Counted from the first letter of the stretch, positions 49,215-59,077 are shown. The stretch is DNA of 64,000 nt from Pseudomonadota bacterium (GCA_029780695.1 JAKOYD010000013.1:1-64000); one strand, 5' to 3'. Program-made: numbers and translations. The notes: a model not told the origin generated them from the letters alone.

Positions 49215-51266
49215 TCAATCCTCATCCTGCACCTTGTGCTGGCTCATCAGTTGCTGCTGCACGCCAGGCGGCACCACTTCGTAATGCGACAGCGCCAGTG
49301 AATAGCTGCCCTGACCGGCCGTCATCGCATTCAGGCGCGTCTGGTAATCGGCCAGCTCGGCCATCGGCGCCTGGCCGTTGACGGTGAGCTGGCCGGCTTT
49401 GCCGCTGTCGGTGCCGCTGACCATGCCGCGCCGCGACGACAGATCGCCCGTGATGGCGCCCATGGCGCTTTCGGGCGCGGTGATCTGTACCTTGGCGATG
49501 GGCTCCAGCACCACCGGCTTGGCGTCTCGGATGGCGGCCTGAAAGGCGCGCTTGCCCGCCGTGACGAAGGCAATCTCCTTGCTGTCCACCGCGTGGTGCT
49601 TGCCGTCGTGCACGATCACGCGCACGTCCTGCACCGGGTAGCCGGCGATCACGCCTTCGGCCAGCGCCTCGCGCACGCCTTTTTCCACCGCCGGCATGAA
49701 CTGGCCGGGGATGGTGCCGCCTTTCACCTGGTCGACAAACTCAAAGCCCGCGCCGCGTGGCAGCGGCTCGATGCGCAGGTGCACCTCGCCGAACTGGCCG
49801 GCGCCACCGGATTGCTTCTTGTGCCGGTACTGCGCGGCGGCGTTTTGCGTGACGGTTTCGCGGTAGGCGATGCGCGGCGGCTTGGTGTCGACCTCGAACT
49901 TGTGCACCTCGCGCAGGCGTTCCAGCAGCAGGCGCAGGTGCAGCTCGCCCAGGCCGTAGACCACGGTCTCGTTGGTTTGCGGCACATGCTCCAGGCGCAA
50001 GCAGGGGTCTTCGGCCACCAGCTTGCCCATGATCTCCCACATGCGCTGCTCGTCGCCGCGCCGTTTGGGGCTGATGGCCACGCCGTGCACCGGCACGGGG
50101 AAGGGCAGGGGCTTCAGGTGAATGTGGTCGTCTTCGGCGGCGTCGTGCAGCACGGCGTCGTAGTGCAACTCGTCGATCTTGCCGATGGCGCAAATGTCGC
50201 CCGGCCCGGCGCTGGCCACTTCCACATGCTGCTTGCCCTGCTGCAAGTACAGGTGGCCGACCTTGAACGGCTTGCGCCCGTCGCCCACGTACAGCAGCGT
50301 GCCGGGCGTGATGGTGCCCTGGTGCACGCGCGCAAAGCCCAGCTTGCCGACGTAGGGGTCGATGCTGATCTTGAACACTTGCGCCAGCACGTGGGCGGCG
50401 GGGTCGGGGCGGGCGTGCATCAGCGTGGCGCCGTCGCCTTCGCCCTTGAAGAAGTCGGGCGGGTTGCCCTCGGTCGGATTCGGCAGCAGCTGGGCGATCA
50501 CATTCAGCAACTCCGCCACGCCGGCGCCCGTGCGCGCCGAGACGAAGCAGACGGGGATCAGGTGCCCCTCGCGCAGCGCCTGCTCCAGTGGCGCGTGCAG
50601 TTCGCTGGCGTCCACGTCGCCGTCGTTTAGGTAGCGGTCGACGAAGTCGCCATCGACCTCCACCACCTGCTCGACCAGCGCGCGGTGCGCGTCGGCCACG
50701 GCGCCAAAGTCGCTGTGGCCCTCTTTGTTGAAAAAGCAATCCACCACCTGGCTGGCGCCCGCATCGGGCAGGTTCAGCGGCAGGCATTCCTTGCCGAAGG
50801 TCTGCTGAATTTGCGCCAGCAGGCCGGGCAGGTCGGCGCCTTCGGCGTCGATCTTGTTGACGATGATCAGGCGGTCCAGCCCCTGCTCGGCGGCGTAGTC
50901 CATCATGCGCTGGGCGAAGGGCTCAATGCCGGCGGCAGCGCTGATGACGATGGCGGCGGTTTCCACCGCTTCCAGCGCCGGCAGGCTCTGGCCCACGAAA
51001 TCGGGCGCGCCGGGCGTATCGATCAGGTGCACGCGGCAGCCGCCGTGCTCGAAATGCATGACGGCCGATTGCAGCGAATGGCCGGCCTTGATCTCCAGCG
51101 GGTCGTGGTCGCTCACGGTATTGCCGCGCTCCACGTTGCCGGCGGCGCCAATGGCGCCAGCGCGGTGCAGCAGCGCTTCGGCCAGCGTGGTCTTGCCGGC
51201 GGCGGCGGGGCCGACCAGGGCCAGGGTGCGGATGTTTTCAAGGGTGGGGGCGGCGGTAACGGGCAC
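49215..51266 (-). CDS. EF-G paralogue (FusA2-like GTPase)
   Basis: 683 residues from a GTG at 51266 with AGGAG upstream. The GTPase domain has GPAAAGKTTLAEALL (G1), LIDTPGAPDFVG (G3), NKID (G4) and SARTG (G5). Domains II-V of EF-G follow (GFARVHQGTITPGTLLYVGD, ESAMGAITGDLSSRRG near the C-terminus). The G3 His of EF-G (DTPGH) is Ala here, as in the FusA2-type paralogues where it is also not His as I recall, so it is a non-canonical translation GTPase. Role in ribosome recycling or stress is inferred. It is divergent from the DUF924 gene. Confidence 0.85.
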   Translation of the reverse strand: MPVTAAPTLENIRTLALVGPAAAGKTTLAEALLHRAGAIGAAGNVERGNTVSDHDPLEIKAGHSLQSAVMHFEHGGCRVHLIDTPGAPDFVGQSLPALEAVETAAIVISAAAGIEPFAQRMMDYAAEQGLDRLIIVNKIDAEGADLPGLLAQIQQTFGKECLPLNLPDAGASQVVDCFFNKEGHSDFGAVADAHRALVEQVVEVDGDFVDRYLNDGDVDASELHAPLEQALREGHLIPVCFVSARTGAGVAELLNVIAQLLPNPTEGNPPDFFKGEGDGATLMHARPDPAAHVLAQVFKISIDPYVGKLGFARVHQGTITPGTLLYVGDGRKPFKVGHLYLQQGKQHVEVASAGPGDICAIGKIDELHYDAVLHDAAEDDHIHLKPLPFPVPVHGVAISPKRRGDEQRMWEIMGKLVAEDPCLRLEHVPQTNETVVYGLGELHLRLLLERLREVHKFEVDTKPPRIAYRETVTQNAAAQYRHKKQSGGAGQFGEVHLRIEPLPRGAGFEFVDQVKGGTIPGQFMPAVEKGVREALAEGVIAGYPVQDVRVIVHDGKHHAVDSKEIAFVTAGKRAFQAAIRDAKPVVLEPIAKVQITAPESAMGAITGDLSSRRGMVSGTDSGKAGQLTVNGQAPMAELADYQTRLNAMTAGQGSYSLALSHYEVVPPGVQQQLMSQHKVQDED

Positions 51267-51363
51267 GTGGGTTCTCCTTATGGCTGCCAGCGTAGATCGG
51301 CGACGGCGCCCGCACAAGGGGCGCGTGCGGCTTTTTTGACCTGGGGCAGTGCCAGAATGGCGC

Positions 51364-51990
51364 ATGAACGAACCCTTGGCCACCGCCGCTGACGTCGTCA
51401 CCTTCTGGTTTGGCGCCGCGCCGCCCCATGATGCGGCCGCGCTGGGCCGGCAGCGCGCGTGGTTCACCAAGTCCGACGCGTTTGACGCCGAAATTCGGGC
51501 GCGCTTTGCGCCCATCATTCACACTGCGCTGGCGGGCGGCTGCCATGCGTGGGCCCAGGACGCGCAGGGCTGGCTGGCTTTGATCGTGGTACTTGACCAG
51601 TTCACACGCAACGTGTTCCGAGGCGATGCCAAAGCGTTTGCCGGCGATGCCGCAGCGCGCGACTTGGCCGAGGCCGGCATCGCGCGCGGCTGGGACGCAG
51701 GCCTGCCCTTCATGGCGCGGCCCTTCGTGTACCTGCCGTTCGAGCATGCCGAGGATCTGGCGACGCAGCACCGCAGCGTGGACTGGTTCAGCGCGCTGCT
51801 CGCCGAAGCACGGGCGGCGAGCGCGCCCGAGGCCGTTTTAACCACCCTGGCCAGCAACCTGGATTACGCGCAGCGCCACCTGGACGTGATCGCGCGCTTT
51901 GGCCGCTTTCCGCACCGCAACGCCATTCTGGGGCGCGCCAGCACGGCTGAGGAGCTGGTGTACCTGGCGCAGCCCGGCGCGGGGTTTTGA
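51364..51990 (+). CDS. DUF924 family protein
   Basis: 208 residues, all helical with TPR-like character: EPLATAADVVTFWFGAAPP, DRQRAWFTKSDAFDAEIR, LALIVVLDQFTRNVFRGDAKAF, PFVYLPFEHAEDL, NLDYAQRHLDVIARFGRFPHRN. DUF924 proteins are common in proteobacteria and have no assigned role. A family B element begins at its stop codon. Confidence 0.9.
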   Translation: MNEPLATAADVVTFWFGAAPPHDAAALGRQRAWFTKSDAFDAEIRARFAPIIHTALAGGCHAWAQDAQGWLALIVVLDQFTRNVFRGDAKAFAGDAAARDLAEAGIARGWDAGLPFMARPFVYLPFEHAEDLATQHRSVDWFSALLAEARAASAPEAVLTTLASNLDYAQRHLDVIARFGRFPHRNAILGRASTAEELVYLAQPGAGF

Positions 51991-52048
51991 ATCAAAACTG
52001 GCTCTAGCGCTTGCCCATCAAGCGCGAGCAGCTACTCAAATAATAGCA
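51990..52048. repeat. Family B repeat after the DUF924 gene
   Basis: GAATCAAAACTGGCTCTAGC, TCAAGCGCGAGCAGCTACTC. A full copy between two convergent genes. Confidence 0.8.
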
Positions 52049-52049
52049 G

Positions 52050-52280
52050 TCAGCGCGCCGGTTCCAGCCGCACCAGCCATTCCGACTCGCCCAAATCAGC
52101 GCCCGCGTTGCAGTGCCTGCTGACCAGGCGGTACACGCGGCTGCGGTGGTTGGGAAAGCTCACCATGTCGCCCGCGCCTAAAGCGCACAGGGCGATGTCG
52201 TCATCGGGCGTTGGCAGAAGTCCGGTGGTGGTTCGAAAGCCCGGGGTGTCGTGATCGATGTAGCACGAGATGACGCTCAT
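52050..52280 (-). CDS. Small hypothetical protein, 76 residues
   Basis: The ATG at 52280 begins MSVISCYIDHDTPGFRTTTG and the protein ends EWLVRLEPAR; VSFPNHRSRVYRLVSRHC and alternating hydrophobic residues suggest a small beta-barrel (SH3/PilZ-like). No homology recognised. It follows the RNase gene on the same strand beyond a family C repeat and stops beside a family B element. Coding is supported by codon-position bias over the frame only. Confidence 0.5.
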   Translation of the reverse strand: MSVISCYIDHDTPGFRTTTGLLPTPDDDIALCALGAGDMVSFPNHRSRVYRLVSRHCNAGADLGESEWLVRLEPAR

Positions 52281-52391
52281 GCCAGCCTGTGGGGTGGTTG
52301 CCTTGTGCAGCGGCCAATTGAATTTGGCGATGCATCGAAGTGCAGTGATCCACAGCGCTGGCGCACGACCCGCCTCGAATGAGACAAAAGA

Positions 52392-52497
52392 CTCCAAAGG
52401 CCGCGGAGCAGGCCACGCGGGAACGCCGTGGCCGGGGTCTCCCCGGCCACTGGCGTTGTCCCCTTGGGGGATGGCGCCGAAGGCGACTCAGGGGGGT
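52392..52497 (-). repeat. Family C repeat, copy 3
   Basis: On the minus strand: ACCCCCCTGAGTCGCC a few bases after the stop codon of the RNB gene, then the usual inner hairpins (GGCCGGGG/CCCCGGCC), ending GGCCTGCTCCGCGGCCTT. Confidence 0.85.
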
Positions 52498-52501
52498 TAC
52501 A

Positions 52502-53980
52502 TCACCCCAGCATCTCGAAGTCGATGAAGCCGCGCTCCACGTGGGTGGACAGCAGCTTGGCGCGCAGCTTGTCGCCGACGTTGACCTTGCGCCCGCGCGC
52601 CACCAGCAGCTTGCCTTCGGCCGGCGGGTTGAAGATGCGCACCCAGTGGTTGCCGTTGGCGCTGCCCGTCACCACGCCGTCGAACACGTCGCCAATGCGC
52701 GACTCCAGCAGCATCGCCGCTTCGGACTTGCGCAGCTGCCGCTCGACCTTGTTGGCGGCGTCTTCCTGCTTGGTGCAGTGGTTGGCCAGAAACTCCAGTT
52801 CGGTGTGCGAGTAGGGCGATGCCACATCCGCCAGCGCGGCTTTGATGAGGCGGCTGGTGATGAGGTCGGGGTAGCGGCGGTTGGGCGCCGTGCTGTGCGA
52901 ATAGTCGCGCACCGCCAGGCCAAAGTGGCCGATGGCCGGGCCGCCGGGGCGCTCCACCACGTATTCGCCGCGCCCCATCAGCTTGACGATGATGAGCGAC
53001 AGATCGGGAAAGCGCAGCGGATCGCGCTTGCGCTCGGCGGCGAGGAATTGTTCCAGCGCCGCCGAGTTCGGCTCGGGCGGCAATTGCCAGCCGCGCTCGG
53101 CGGCGACTTCGGCAATGCGCGCCCAGCGCTCGGGCGACTTCACCACGCGGCGGATGGCGGCGCGCTTCTTGCCCGCCAGATAGCGCGCGGTGACGCCGTT
53201 GGTGGCGACCATGAATTCCTCGATCAACTGGCGCGCGCGGTTCTGCACTTGCTGGCGGATGGCCACCACCTTGTCGTCCTCGAACTCGGCGCGCGGTTGA
53301 AAGGTCTGGAACTCCAGCGAGCCCAGCTCACGCCGGCGCGCGCGCAACTGCTGCGCCACCGAATCCTGCGTGCGCAGCTGCTGGTCCATGCCGGGCACGC
53401 GGTCGGCGGCCTCGGGCAGCGGACCGTTGCCTTCGAGCCAGGCCGCGACCGCGTCGTAAGCCAGCTTGGCCTTGTTGTGCACGCGGGCGCGCGTAATGTG
53501 GCTGCGCACGATCTCGCCATCGGGCGCGAACACCATCTCGGTGACGGTGGCCACGCGCTCTTCATGCGGGTTGAGCGAGGTGAAGTCGGTGCTCAGCTTC
53601 TCCGGCAGCATCGGAAAGATGCGCGCCGAGGTGTAGACGCTGGTGGTGTTGATCTGCGCGTGGCGGTCGATGGGCGTGTCTTTGGCGACCAGCGTGTCGA
53701 CGTCGGCGATGGCGACCATGATCTTGACGTGGCCGTTGTCCATCACCTCGCTCACCGTGATCTGGTCCAGGTCGCGCGAATCGTCGTTGTCGATCGAGCA
53801 CCACAGCAGGCCCGTCAGGTCGACGATGCCGGCGCCGTCTTCGGCGCTCGGGCCGTCGATGGTCTTGAGCTGCTCAAGGGCGGGCTTCGGAAACTCCGGC
53901 TCCAGCCCGCGCTCGCGCATGGCGGCCACGGCCAGGTCGGCCAGTTCTTGTTTCTGGTGCGGGTGCAACTGATTGTTCAT
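52502..53980 (-). CDS. RNB-domain 3'-5' exoribonuclease (RNase II/R family)
   Basis: 492 residues. The catalytic site IDNDDSRDLDQITV gives the four acidic residues; AIADVDTLVAKDTPID, HSTAPNRRYPDLITSRLI and EFMVATNGVTARYL follow, with an S1-like C-terminal barrel (VFDGVVTGSANGNHWVRIF). It is shorter than RNase R (about 800) and RNase II (about 640) because the N-terminal cold-shock domains are minimal. It degrades single-stranded RNA in the cytosol. Confidence 0.9.
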   Translation of the reverse strand: MNNQLHPHQKQELADLAVAAMRERGLEPEFPKPALEQLKTIDGPSAEDGAGIVDLTGLLWCSIDNDDSRDLDQITVSEVMDNGHVKIMVAIADVDTLVAKDTPIDRHAQINTTSVYTSARIFPMLPEKLSTDFTSLNPHEERVATVTEMVFAPDGEIVRSHITRARVHNKAKLAYDAVAAWLEGNGPLPEAADRVPGMDQQLRTQDSVAQQLRARRRELGSLEFQTFQPRAEFEDDKVVAIRQQVQNRARQLIEEFMVATNGVTARYLAGKKRAAIRRVVKSPERWARIAEVAAERGWQLPPEPNSAALEQFLAAERKRDPLRFPDLSLIIVKLMGRGEYVVERPGGPAIGHFGLAVRDYSHSTAPNRRYPDLITSRLIKAALADVASPYSHTELEFLANHCTKQEDAANKVERQLRKSEAAMLLESRIGDVFDGVVTGSANGNHWVRIFNPPAEGKLLVARGRKVNVGDKLRAKLLSTHVERGFIDFEMLG

Positions 53981-54022
53981 GTGGGTGCCTTGTGATGCGT
54001 GTCCATCATAGCCAGCGGGTGT

Positions 54023-54709
54023 TTACATGCTGCGCCACAGCAGCAGGCTCAGCGCGCCCAGGTTGAGCACTACGGTGACCACGTAGGCCGTCAGAAACTC
54101 GCGCTTGCGGGACTTGTGCCGCAGCACGCGCTGCGCCAGCCAAGCCGCGGGCCATCCGCCCACGGCGGCCAGCGCGTGCAGGGTGCTCTCGGGCGTTCGC
54201 CAGCGCCCCAGCTCGGCGGCGGACTTGTCGAACGCATAGCTGAAGAAGGTGGCGATGTTGACGAGCACCAGGCCGATGAACACCACGGGCAGATCGAGCG
54301 GCCAGAGCCGGCGCAGGCTGATGGCCAGCAGCAGGCCCAGCCAGATCAGCAGCGCCACGCCGAACAGGGCCGGTTGGCCATCCAGCCCACGCGGCGCCTC
54401 TGGCGTGGCGCCGCGCATCGCGCGTGTGGACTGGCGTCGGTCCGGCGCGCGGCGGTCGTTGGCAGGGGCGGCACCTGCAGGTGAAGCGGTGGGAGCGGCA
54501 GCGCTGCGTGCCATGGGCTGCACCGCCATCGCGCGCGGACCCTTGCCGCCGACCTCGATCTGCTCGAAGCGCACCGCCATGCCCTCGGCCGGCTCGCCGC
54601 CGCGGAAGTCGCGCACATGGAAGAAGATGTTGCGCGTGCCTTGGGGCGTGGCGATGAAGCCGAAGCCGCGCGGGGCGTCCCAGCGGACGATCTGGCCTTG
54701 TCGGTTCAT
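54023..54709 (-). CDS. Cold-shock domain fused to DUF1294 membrane protein
   Basis: 228 residues. Residues 1-65 are a cold-shock domain (GQIVRWDAPRGFGFI and IFFHVRDFRGGEP carry the RNP-type motifs). A 45-residue Ala/Pro/Arg-rich linker follows, then a DUF1294 region with three membrane segments (LFGVALLIWLGLLLAI, VVFIGLVLVNIATFF) and the signature YAFDKSAAELGRWRTPES, LHALAAVGGWPAAWLAQRVLRHKSRK. It would tether a single-stranded nucleic-acid-binding domain to the inner membrane. It lies 42 bp upstream of the RNB gene in transcription order. Confidence 0.88.
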   Translation of the reverse strand: MNRQGQIVRWDAPRGFGFIATPQGTRNIFFHVRDFRGGEPAEGMAVRFEQIEVGGKGPRAMAVQPMARSAAAPTASPAGAAPANDRRAPDRRQSTRAMRGATPEAPRGLDGQPALFGVALLIWLGLLLAISLRRLWPLDLPVVFIGLVLVNIATFFSYAFDKSAAELGRWRTPESTLHALAAVGGWPAAWLAQRVLRHKSRKREFLTAYVVTVVLNLGALSLLLWRSM

Positions 54710-54737
54710 GGAGTGTCGAGGCGGCTGCGTCCCAGCG

Positions 54738-54797
54738 TTTCATGCAAAAATCGTCGCCAGCGCTTTCTGGGCAAGCGCGAGCAGCTCTTATTTTGAG
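54738..54797. repeat. Family B repeat at the 3' end of the CoA-transferase gene
   Basis: CGCCAGCGCTTTCTGGGCAA, GCGCGAGCAGCTCTTATTTT. Its edge overlaps the last codons and the TAA (54788-54790) of the CoA-transferase gene. Confidence 0.8.
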
Positions 54798-55696
54798 AGC
54801 GTGTGCAGCGGAATGTCGTGCTGCGCCGCCAGCGCGTCGAGCTGCCGGCGCGTTTTGGTCAGCGCCCAGGCGGCGATGGCTTCGCGCGCTTGCGGGGCAA
54901 AGGGCGCGCGCAGGTCGGGCTCGGGCAGGCCGGCGGCGGCAAACAGGGCGCGGGCAAAGTGCGGCTCCAGGGCAGCGATGGCGACGCGCCCGTCCTTGCA
55001 CGCATAGACGCGGTAGCCGGCGTGCGCGCCGCCCACGGCGCCGCTGGGCAGCGTCAGCCCCCAGGTGCGCGGCAGCGCCAGCCATTCGGCCGCGCTCGAC
55101 AGCGCCACCTGCCGGTGCTGGCCGCGGCCCGAGGCGCGCGCCTGCATCAGCGCCGACAGCGCGGCTTCGCTGGCCATCAGCGCGCCGGCCATGTCGGCCA
55201 GCAGGGTGGGCGGCAACTCAGTGCCGGTGACCAGGCCGGCCTCGGCCAGGTAGGTCAGGTCGTGGCCGGGCTCGTCGGCGCGCTCGCCGGGTGCGCCGAC
55301 GATCTCGACCATCGACAAGTGGCCGAAGCTGCGCCGCAGCGTCTTCCAGTCCAGCCCCAGCTTGGTCAGCGCCGAGGGGCGGAACGAGGTCAGCAGCAGG
55401 TCGGCGCGCAGCAGCTCGCGCGCCAGTTGGGCCTGGCCGCGCTCGGTCTTCAAATCGAGCTGGATCACGCGCACGTCTTCGTGCATCACGCTGTAGGCGC
55501 CGATGTCGTACTGGCCCATCGGGTCACCGCTGATGGGCCGGCCCGAGGCCGTGGCGCCGGGGCCGGGCGGCTCGACCTTGAGGCAGCGCGCGCCCATCGC
55601 AGCCAGGCGCATCAGCGCCGCGGGGCCGGGCAGGTTGAGCGCCAGGCTGACGATGCGGGTGCCGGTGAGCGGTCGGGCGGAGGAGCGTGTGGCCAT
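54788..55696 (-). CDS. Class III CoA-transferase (CaiB/BaiF family), short
   Basis: 302 residues. RIVSLALNLPGPAALMRLAAMG, LKVEPPGPGATASG, VIQLDLKTERGQAQL and LLADMAGALMASEAALSAL (with the catalytic Asp) match the family, which swaps CoA between acids or epimerises acyl-CoA as in alpha-methylacyl-CoA racemase. At 302 residues it is shorter than most family members (about 360-400); the C-terminal portion is the short part and its last two codons and stop come from a family B element. It may be a short racemase-like form or a truncated gene. Confidence 0.8.
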   Translation of the reverse strand: MATRSSARPLTGTRIVSLALNLPGPAALMRLAAMGARCLKVEPPGPGATASGRPISGDPMGQYDIGAYSVMHEDVRVIQLDLKTERGQAQLARELLRADLLLTSFRPSALTKLGLDWKTLRRSFGHLSMVEIVGAPGERADEPGHDLTYLAEAGLVTGTELPPTLLADMAGALMASEAALSALMQARASGRGQHRQVALSSAAEWLALPRTWGLTLPSGAVGGAHAGYRVYACKDGRVAIAALEPHFARALFAAAGLPEPDLRAPFAPQAREAIAAWALTKTRRQLDALAAQHDIPLHTLSK

Positions 55697-55705
55697 GGCG
55701 GGGAC

Positions 55706-55760
55706 TATGAATTAAATAGCTGGTCGCGCACAACAGGTCTGCGCAAAACGCCAATTTAAC
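55706..55760. repeat. Family B-like element upstream of the CoA-transferase gene
   Basis: AAATAGCTGGTCGCGCAC, TGCGCAAAACGCCAATTTAA: a weaker family B copy just before the CoA-transferase start. Confidence 0.5.
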
Positions 55761-55843
55761 TCATATCCATGGCCATGCGATGGTGGAGCCAGCCGTGGCG
55801 CCATGGGGTCGCCGCCGCGTCTAAGACAAGGGTCGCCCAACAC

Positions 55844-55955
55844 CCGGCCGCGAAGGACGCCAAGGATTCGCGAAGGACGCGAAGAATGCAGAACGCCCTA
55901 TTTTTTGGCTGTTCTTTCGCGTCCTTCGCGTGATCTTCGCGCCCTTCGCGTCCGG
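55844..55955. repeat. Family A hairpin repeat, copy 5
   Basis: CCGGCCGCGAAGGACGCCAAG at the left and CTTCGCGCCCTTCGCGTCCGG at the right pair across a centre containing ATTTTTTGGCTG. It begins 10 bp after the pobA stop and could act as its 3' boundary. Confidence 0.85.
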
Positions 55956-55964
55956 TCTTTGGAC

Positions 55965-57206
<1,242 letters not shown>

Positions 57207-57256
57207 TCAAGCTTAAGGCCCTGATGGCTTTCTTGTCACGGGCGCGCGCCGGACTT

Positions 57257-57293
57257 TGCGCGGTGATCAAAAATTCTGTGCGATCATCGCGCA
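57257..57293. promoter_or_regulatory. Candidate IclR operator in the pobA divergent promoter
   Basis: TGCGCGGTGATC at 57257-57268 and GATCATCGCGCA at 57282-57293 are a 12-bp inverted repeat with one mismatch, centred 21 bp before the regulator's ATG. The right arm ends 4 bp before that ATG, so occupancy would block the regulator's own transcript. Confidence 0.75.
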
Positions 57294-57296
57294 ACC

Positions 57297-58067
57297 ATGA
57301 CGCTCGCTGCCGCTGACACCATTGCTGGCCTGGCCAAGGGCCTGGCGGTGCTGGAAAGCTTTGACACCGAGCGCCAGCGCCTGAACGCCACCCAGGCGGC
57401 CGAGCGCGCCGGCCTGACGCGGGCGGCGGCGCGCCGGCACCTGCTGACGCTGGCGCACCTGGGCTATCTGGAAAGCGACGGCAGCCACTTCTGGCTCAGC
57501 GCGCGCGTGCTGCGGCTGGCGGGCGCTTACCTGGCCTCGTCGCGCCTGCCGCGCGTGATTCAGCCGGCGCTCAACCGGCTGGCGGCCGCCACGCACGACG
57601 TGTATTCGGCGGCGGTGCTGGACGGTGACGAGGTGGTCATCGTCGCCCGCAGCGCGGGCCTGGCGCCGGCCAACCAGCTGCTGGCCTACGGCCGCCACCT
57701 GGGCGCGCGGCTGCCGGCGCACGCCACGTCCACCGGGCGCGTGCTGCTGGCGGCGCTGCCGCGCGAACAGTTGACCGACTGGCTGCGTGGGCGCGAACTG
57801 CGGCGCATCACCGCGCACACCGTGACCGCGCCGCGCGCCTTTCGCACGCTGCTGGCGCAGGTGGCCGAGCAGGATTACTGCGTGGCCATCGACGAGCACG
57901 AACTGGGCGTGCACGCCGTCGCCGTGCCGCTGCGCACGCGCGCGGGGCAAACCGTGGCGGCGCTCAACGTGGTGCTGGCGCCGGGGCGGTTGAGCGACGC
58001 ACAACTGGCCGCCGACATCCTGCCGCGCCTGCGCGAGGCGGCGGGGGAGATTCGGCAGTTGCTATAA
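57297..58067 (+). CDS. IclR-family regulator (PobR/PcaR-like)
   Basis: 256 residues. Winged helix at residues 10-70 (LAKGLAVLESFDTERQRLNA, ERAGLTRAAARRHLLTLAHL) and an IclR effector domain (DVYSAAVLDGDEVVIVARS, ARLPAHATSTGRVLLAAL, VAIDEHELGVHAVAVPLR). The subtype is that of PcaR/PobR/PcaU regulators of aromatic catabolism. Divergent from pobA, so 4-hydroxybenzoate or protocatechuate is the likely effector. A family B element begins at its stop codon. Confidence 0.9.
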   Translation: MTLAAADTIAGLAKGLAVLESFDTERQRLNATQAAERAGLTRAAARRHLLTLAHLGYLESDGSHFWLSARVLRLAGAYLASSRLPRVIQPALNRLAAATHDVYSAAVLDGDEVVIVARSAGLAPANQLLAYGRHLGARLPAHATSTGRVLLAALPREQLTDWLRGRELRRITAHTVTAPRAFRTLLAQVAEQDYCVAIDEHELGVHAVAVPLRTRAGQTVAALNVVLAPGRLSDAQLAADILPRLREAAGEIRQLL

Positions 58068-58125
58068 ATAGAGAAGCTGCTTGCGCTTGACCTGCTTGGG
58101 CTGGAAGCCGAAAAGGCTTGAATTC
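58058..58125. repeat. Family B repeat after the IclR gene
   Basis: TTGCTATAAATAG, GAAGCTGCTTGCGCTTGACC, TGGGCTGGAAGCC, GGCTTGAA. It supplies the TAA stop codon of the IclR gene and runs into the family A copy that follows. Confidence 0.8.
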
Positions 58126-58128
58126 CGA

Positions 58129-58248
58129 CAGCCGGACGCGAAGGGCGCAAAGGATTCGCGAAGGCCGCGAAGCATTCAGGGCAACCAATTTTTTTGGCTG
58201 TTCTTTTGCGTCCTTCGCGTGGTCTTCGCGTTCTTCGCGTCCGGCTGT
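58129..58248. repeat. Family A hairpin repeat, copy 6
   Basis: ACAGCCGGACGCGAAG at the left and its exact complement at the right; centre with CCAATTTTTTTGGC. Between convergent IclR and livF genes, adjoining a family B copy. Confidence 0.88.
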
Positions 58249-58266
58249 TCTTGTTCTATCCGGTGG

Positions 58267-59076
58267 TCAAACACCCAAATGCTGCGTCAGCAACTCCGGC
58301 TGCTCGATCAGCGCATCCGACGTGCCTTCGAACACCACTTCGCCCTTGACCAGAATGACGTTGCGATCCGTCACCTGCGTCACGTGGCGCCAGTTTTTGT
58401 CGACGATGATGCTGCTGATGCCGCTTTGGCGGATCACGTCGCAGATGCGCCAGATCTCGCGCGCGATCAGCGGTGCCAGGCCTTCGGTGGCTTCGTCGAG
58501 GATCAGCACGTCGGGGTTGGTCATCAGCGCGCGGCCGATGGTCAGCATCTGCTGCTCGCCGCCGCTCAGTTGCTGGCCGCCGTGGTTCAGGCGTTCGGCC
58601 AGGCGCGGGAAGGTGTTCAGCACGCGCTCGTACGTCCAGTCGCGCTGGCCGCGCGTGCCGGGGCGGGCCGCCATTTTCAGGTTTTCGACCACGGACAGGT
58701 TGCCGAAGATGCCGCGCCCTTCGGGCACGTAGGCCACGCCCAGCTGCGCGATCTCATACGGCGCGCGGCCGGTCATGGGCTTGCCCATGATCAGCACGCC
58801 GCCGCGGCGCGGCTTGACCAGGCCCATGATGGATTTGAGCAGCGTGCTCTTGCCCATGCCGTTGCGGCCCATCAGGCCAATCGTCTCGCCGCGTCGCACC
58901 GCAAAGTTGACGCCTTTCAGAATGTGGCTGGCGCCGTAGTAGGTGTGCAGGTCGATGGCGTGGATCAGCAGGTCGGGGTCGTGTCCGTGGCGGGCGTCGG
59001 GCGCGGTGTTGTGCGAGCGCGGCGCCAGCGGGTTGTTGGGGTCGTCTTGCAGGTTGGCGTTGTGGGCGGTCGCCAT
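58267..59076 (-). CDS. livF: ABC transporter ATP-binding protein LivF
   Basis: 269 residues. After a 38-residue His/Asp-rich N-terminus with no match, the core has GRNGMGKSTLLKSIMG (Walker A), LSGGEQQMLTIGRALM (signature) and VLILDEATEGLAP (Walker B), with VPEGRGIF of the LivF group. ATG at 59076 is one base after the livG stop. It energises the branched-chain-amino-acid-type transporter with LivG. Confidence 0.95.
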   Translation of the reverse strand: MATAHNANLQDDPNNPLAPRSHNTAPDARHGHDPDLLIHAIDLHTYYGASHILKGVNFAVRRGETIGLMGRNGMGKSTLLKSIMGLVKPRRGGVLIMGKPMTGRAPYEIAQLGVAYVPEGRGIFGNLSVVENLKMAARPGTRGQRDWTYERVLNTFPRLAERLNHGGQQLSGGEQQMLTIGRALMTNPDVLILDEATEGLAPLIAREIWRICDVIRQSGISSIIVDKNWRHVTQVTDRNVILVKGEVVFEGTSDALIEQPELLTQHLGV

Positions 59077-59077
59077 G

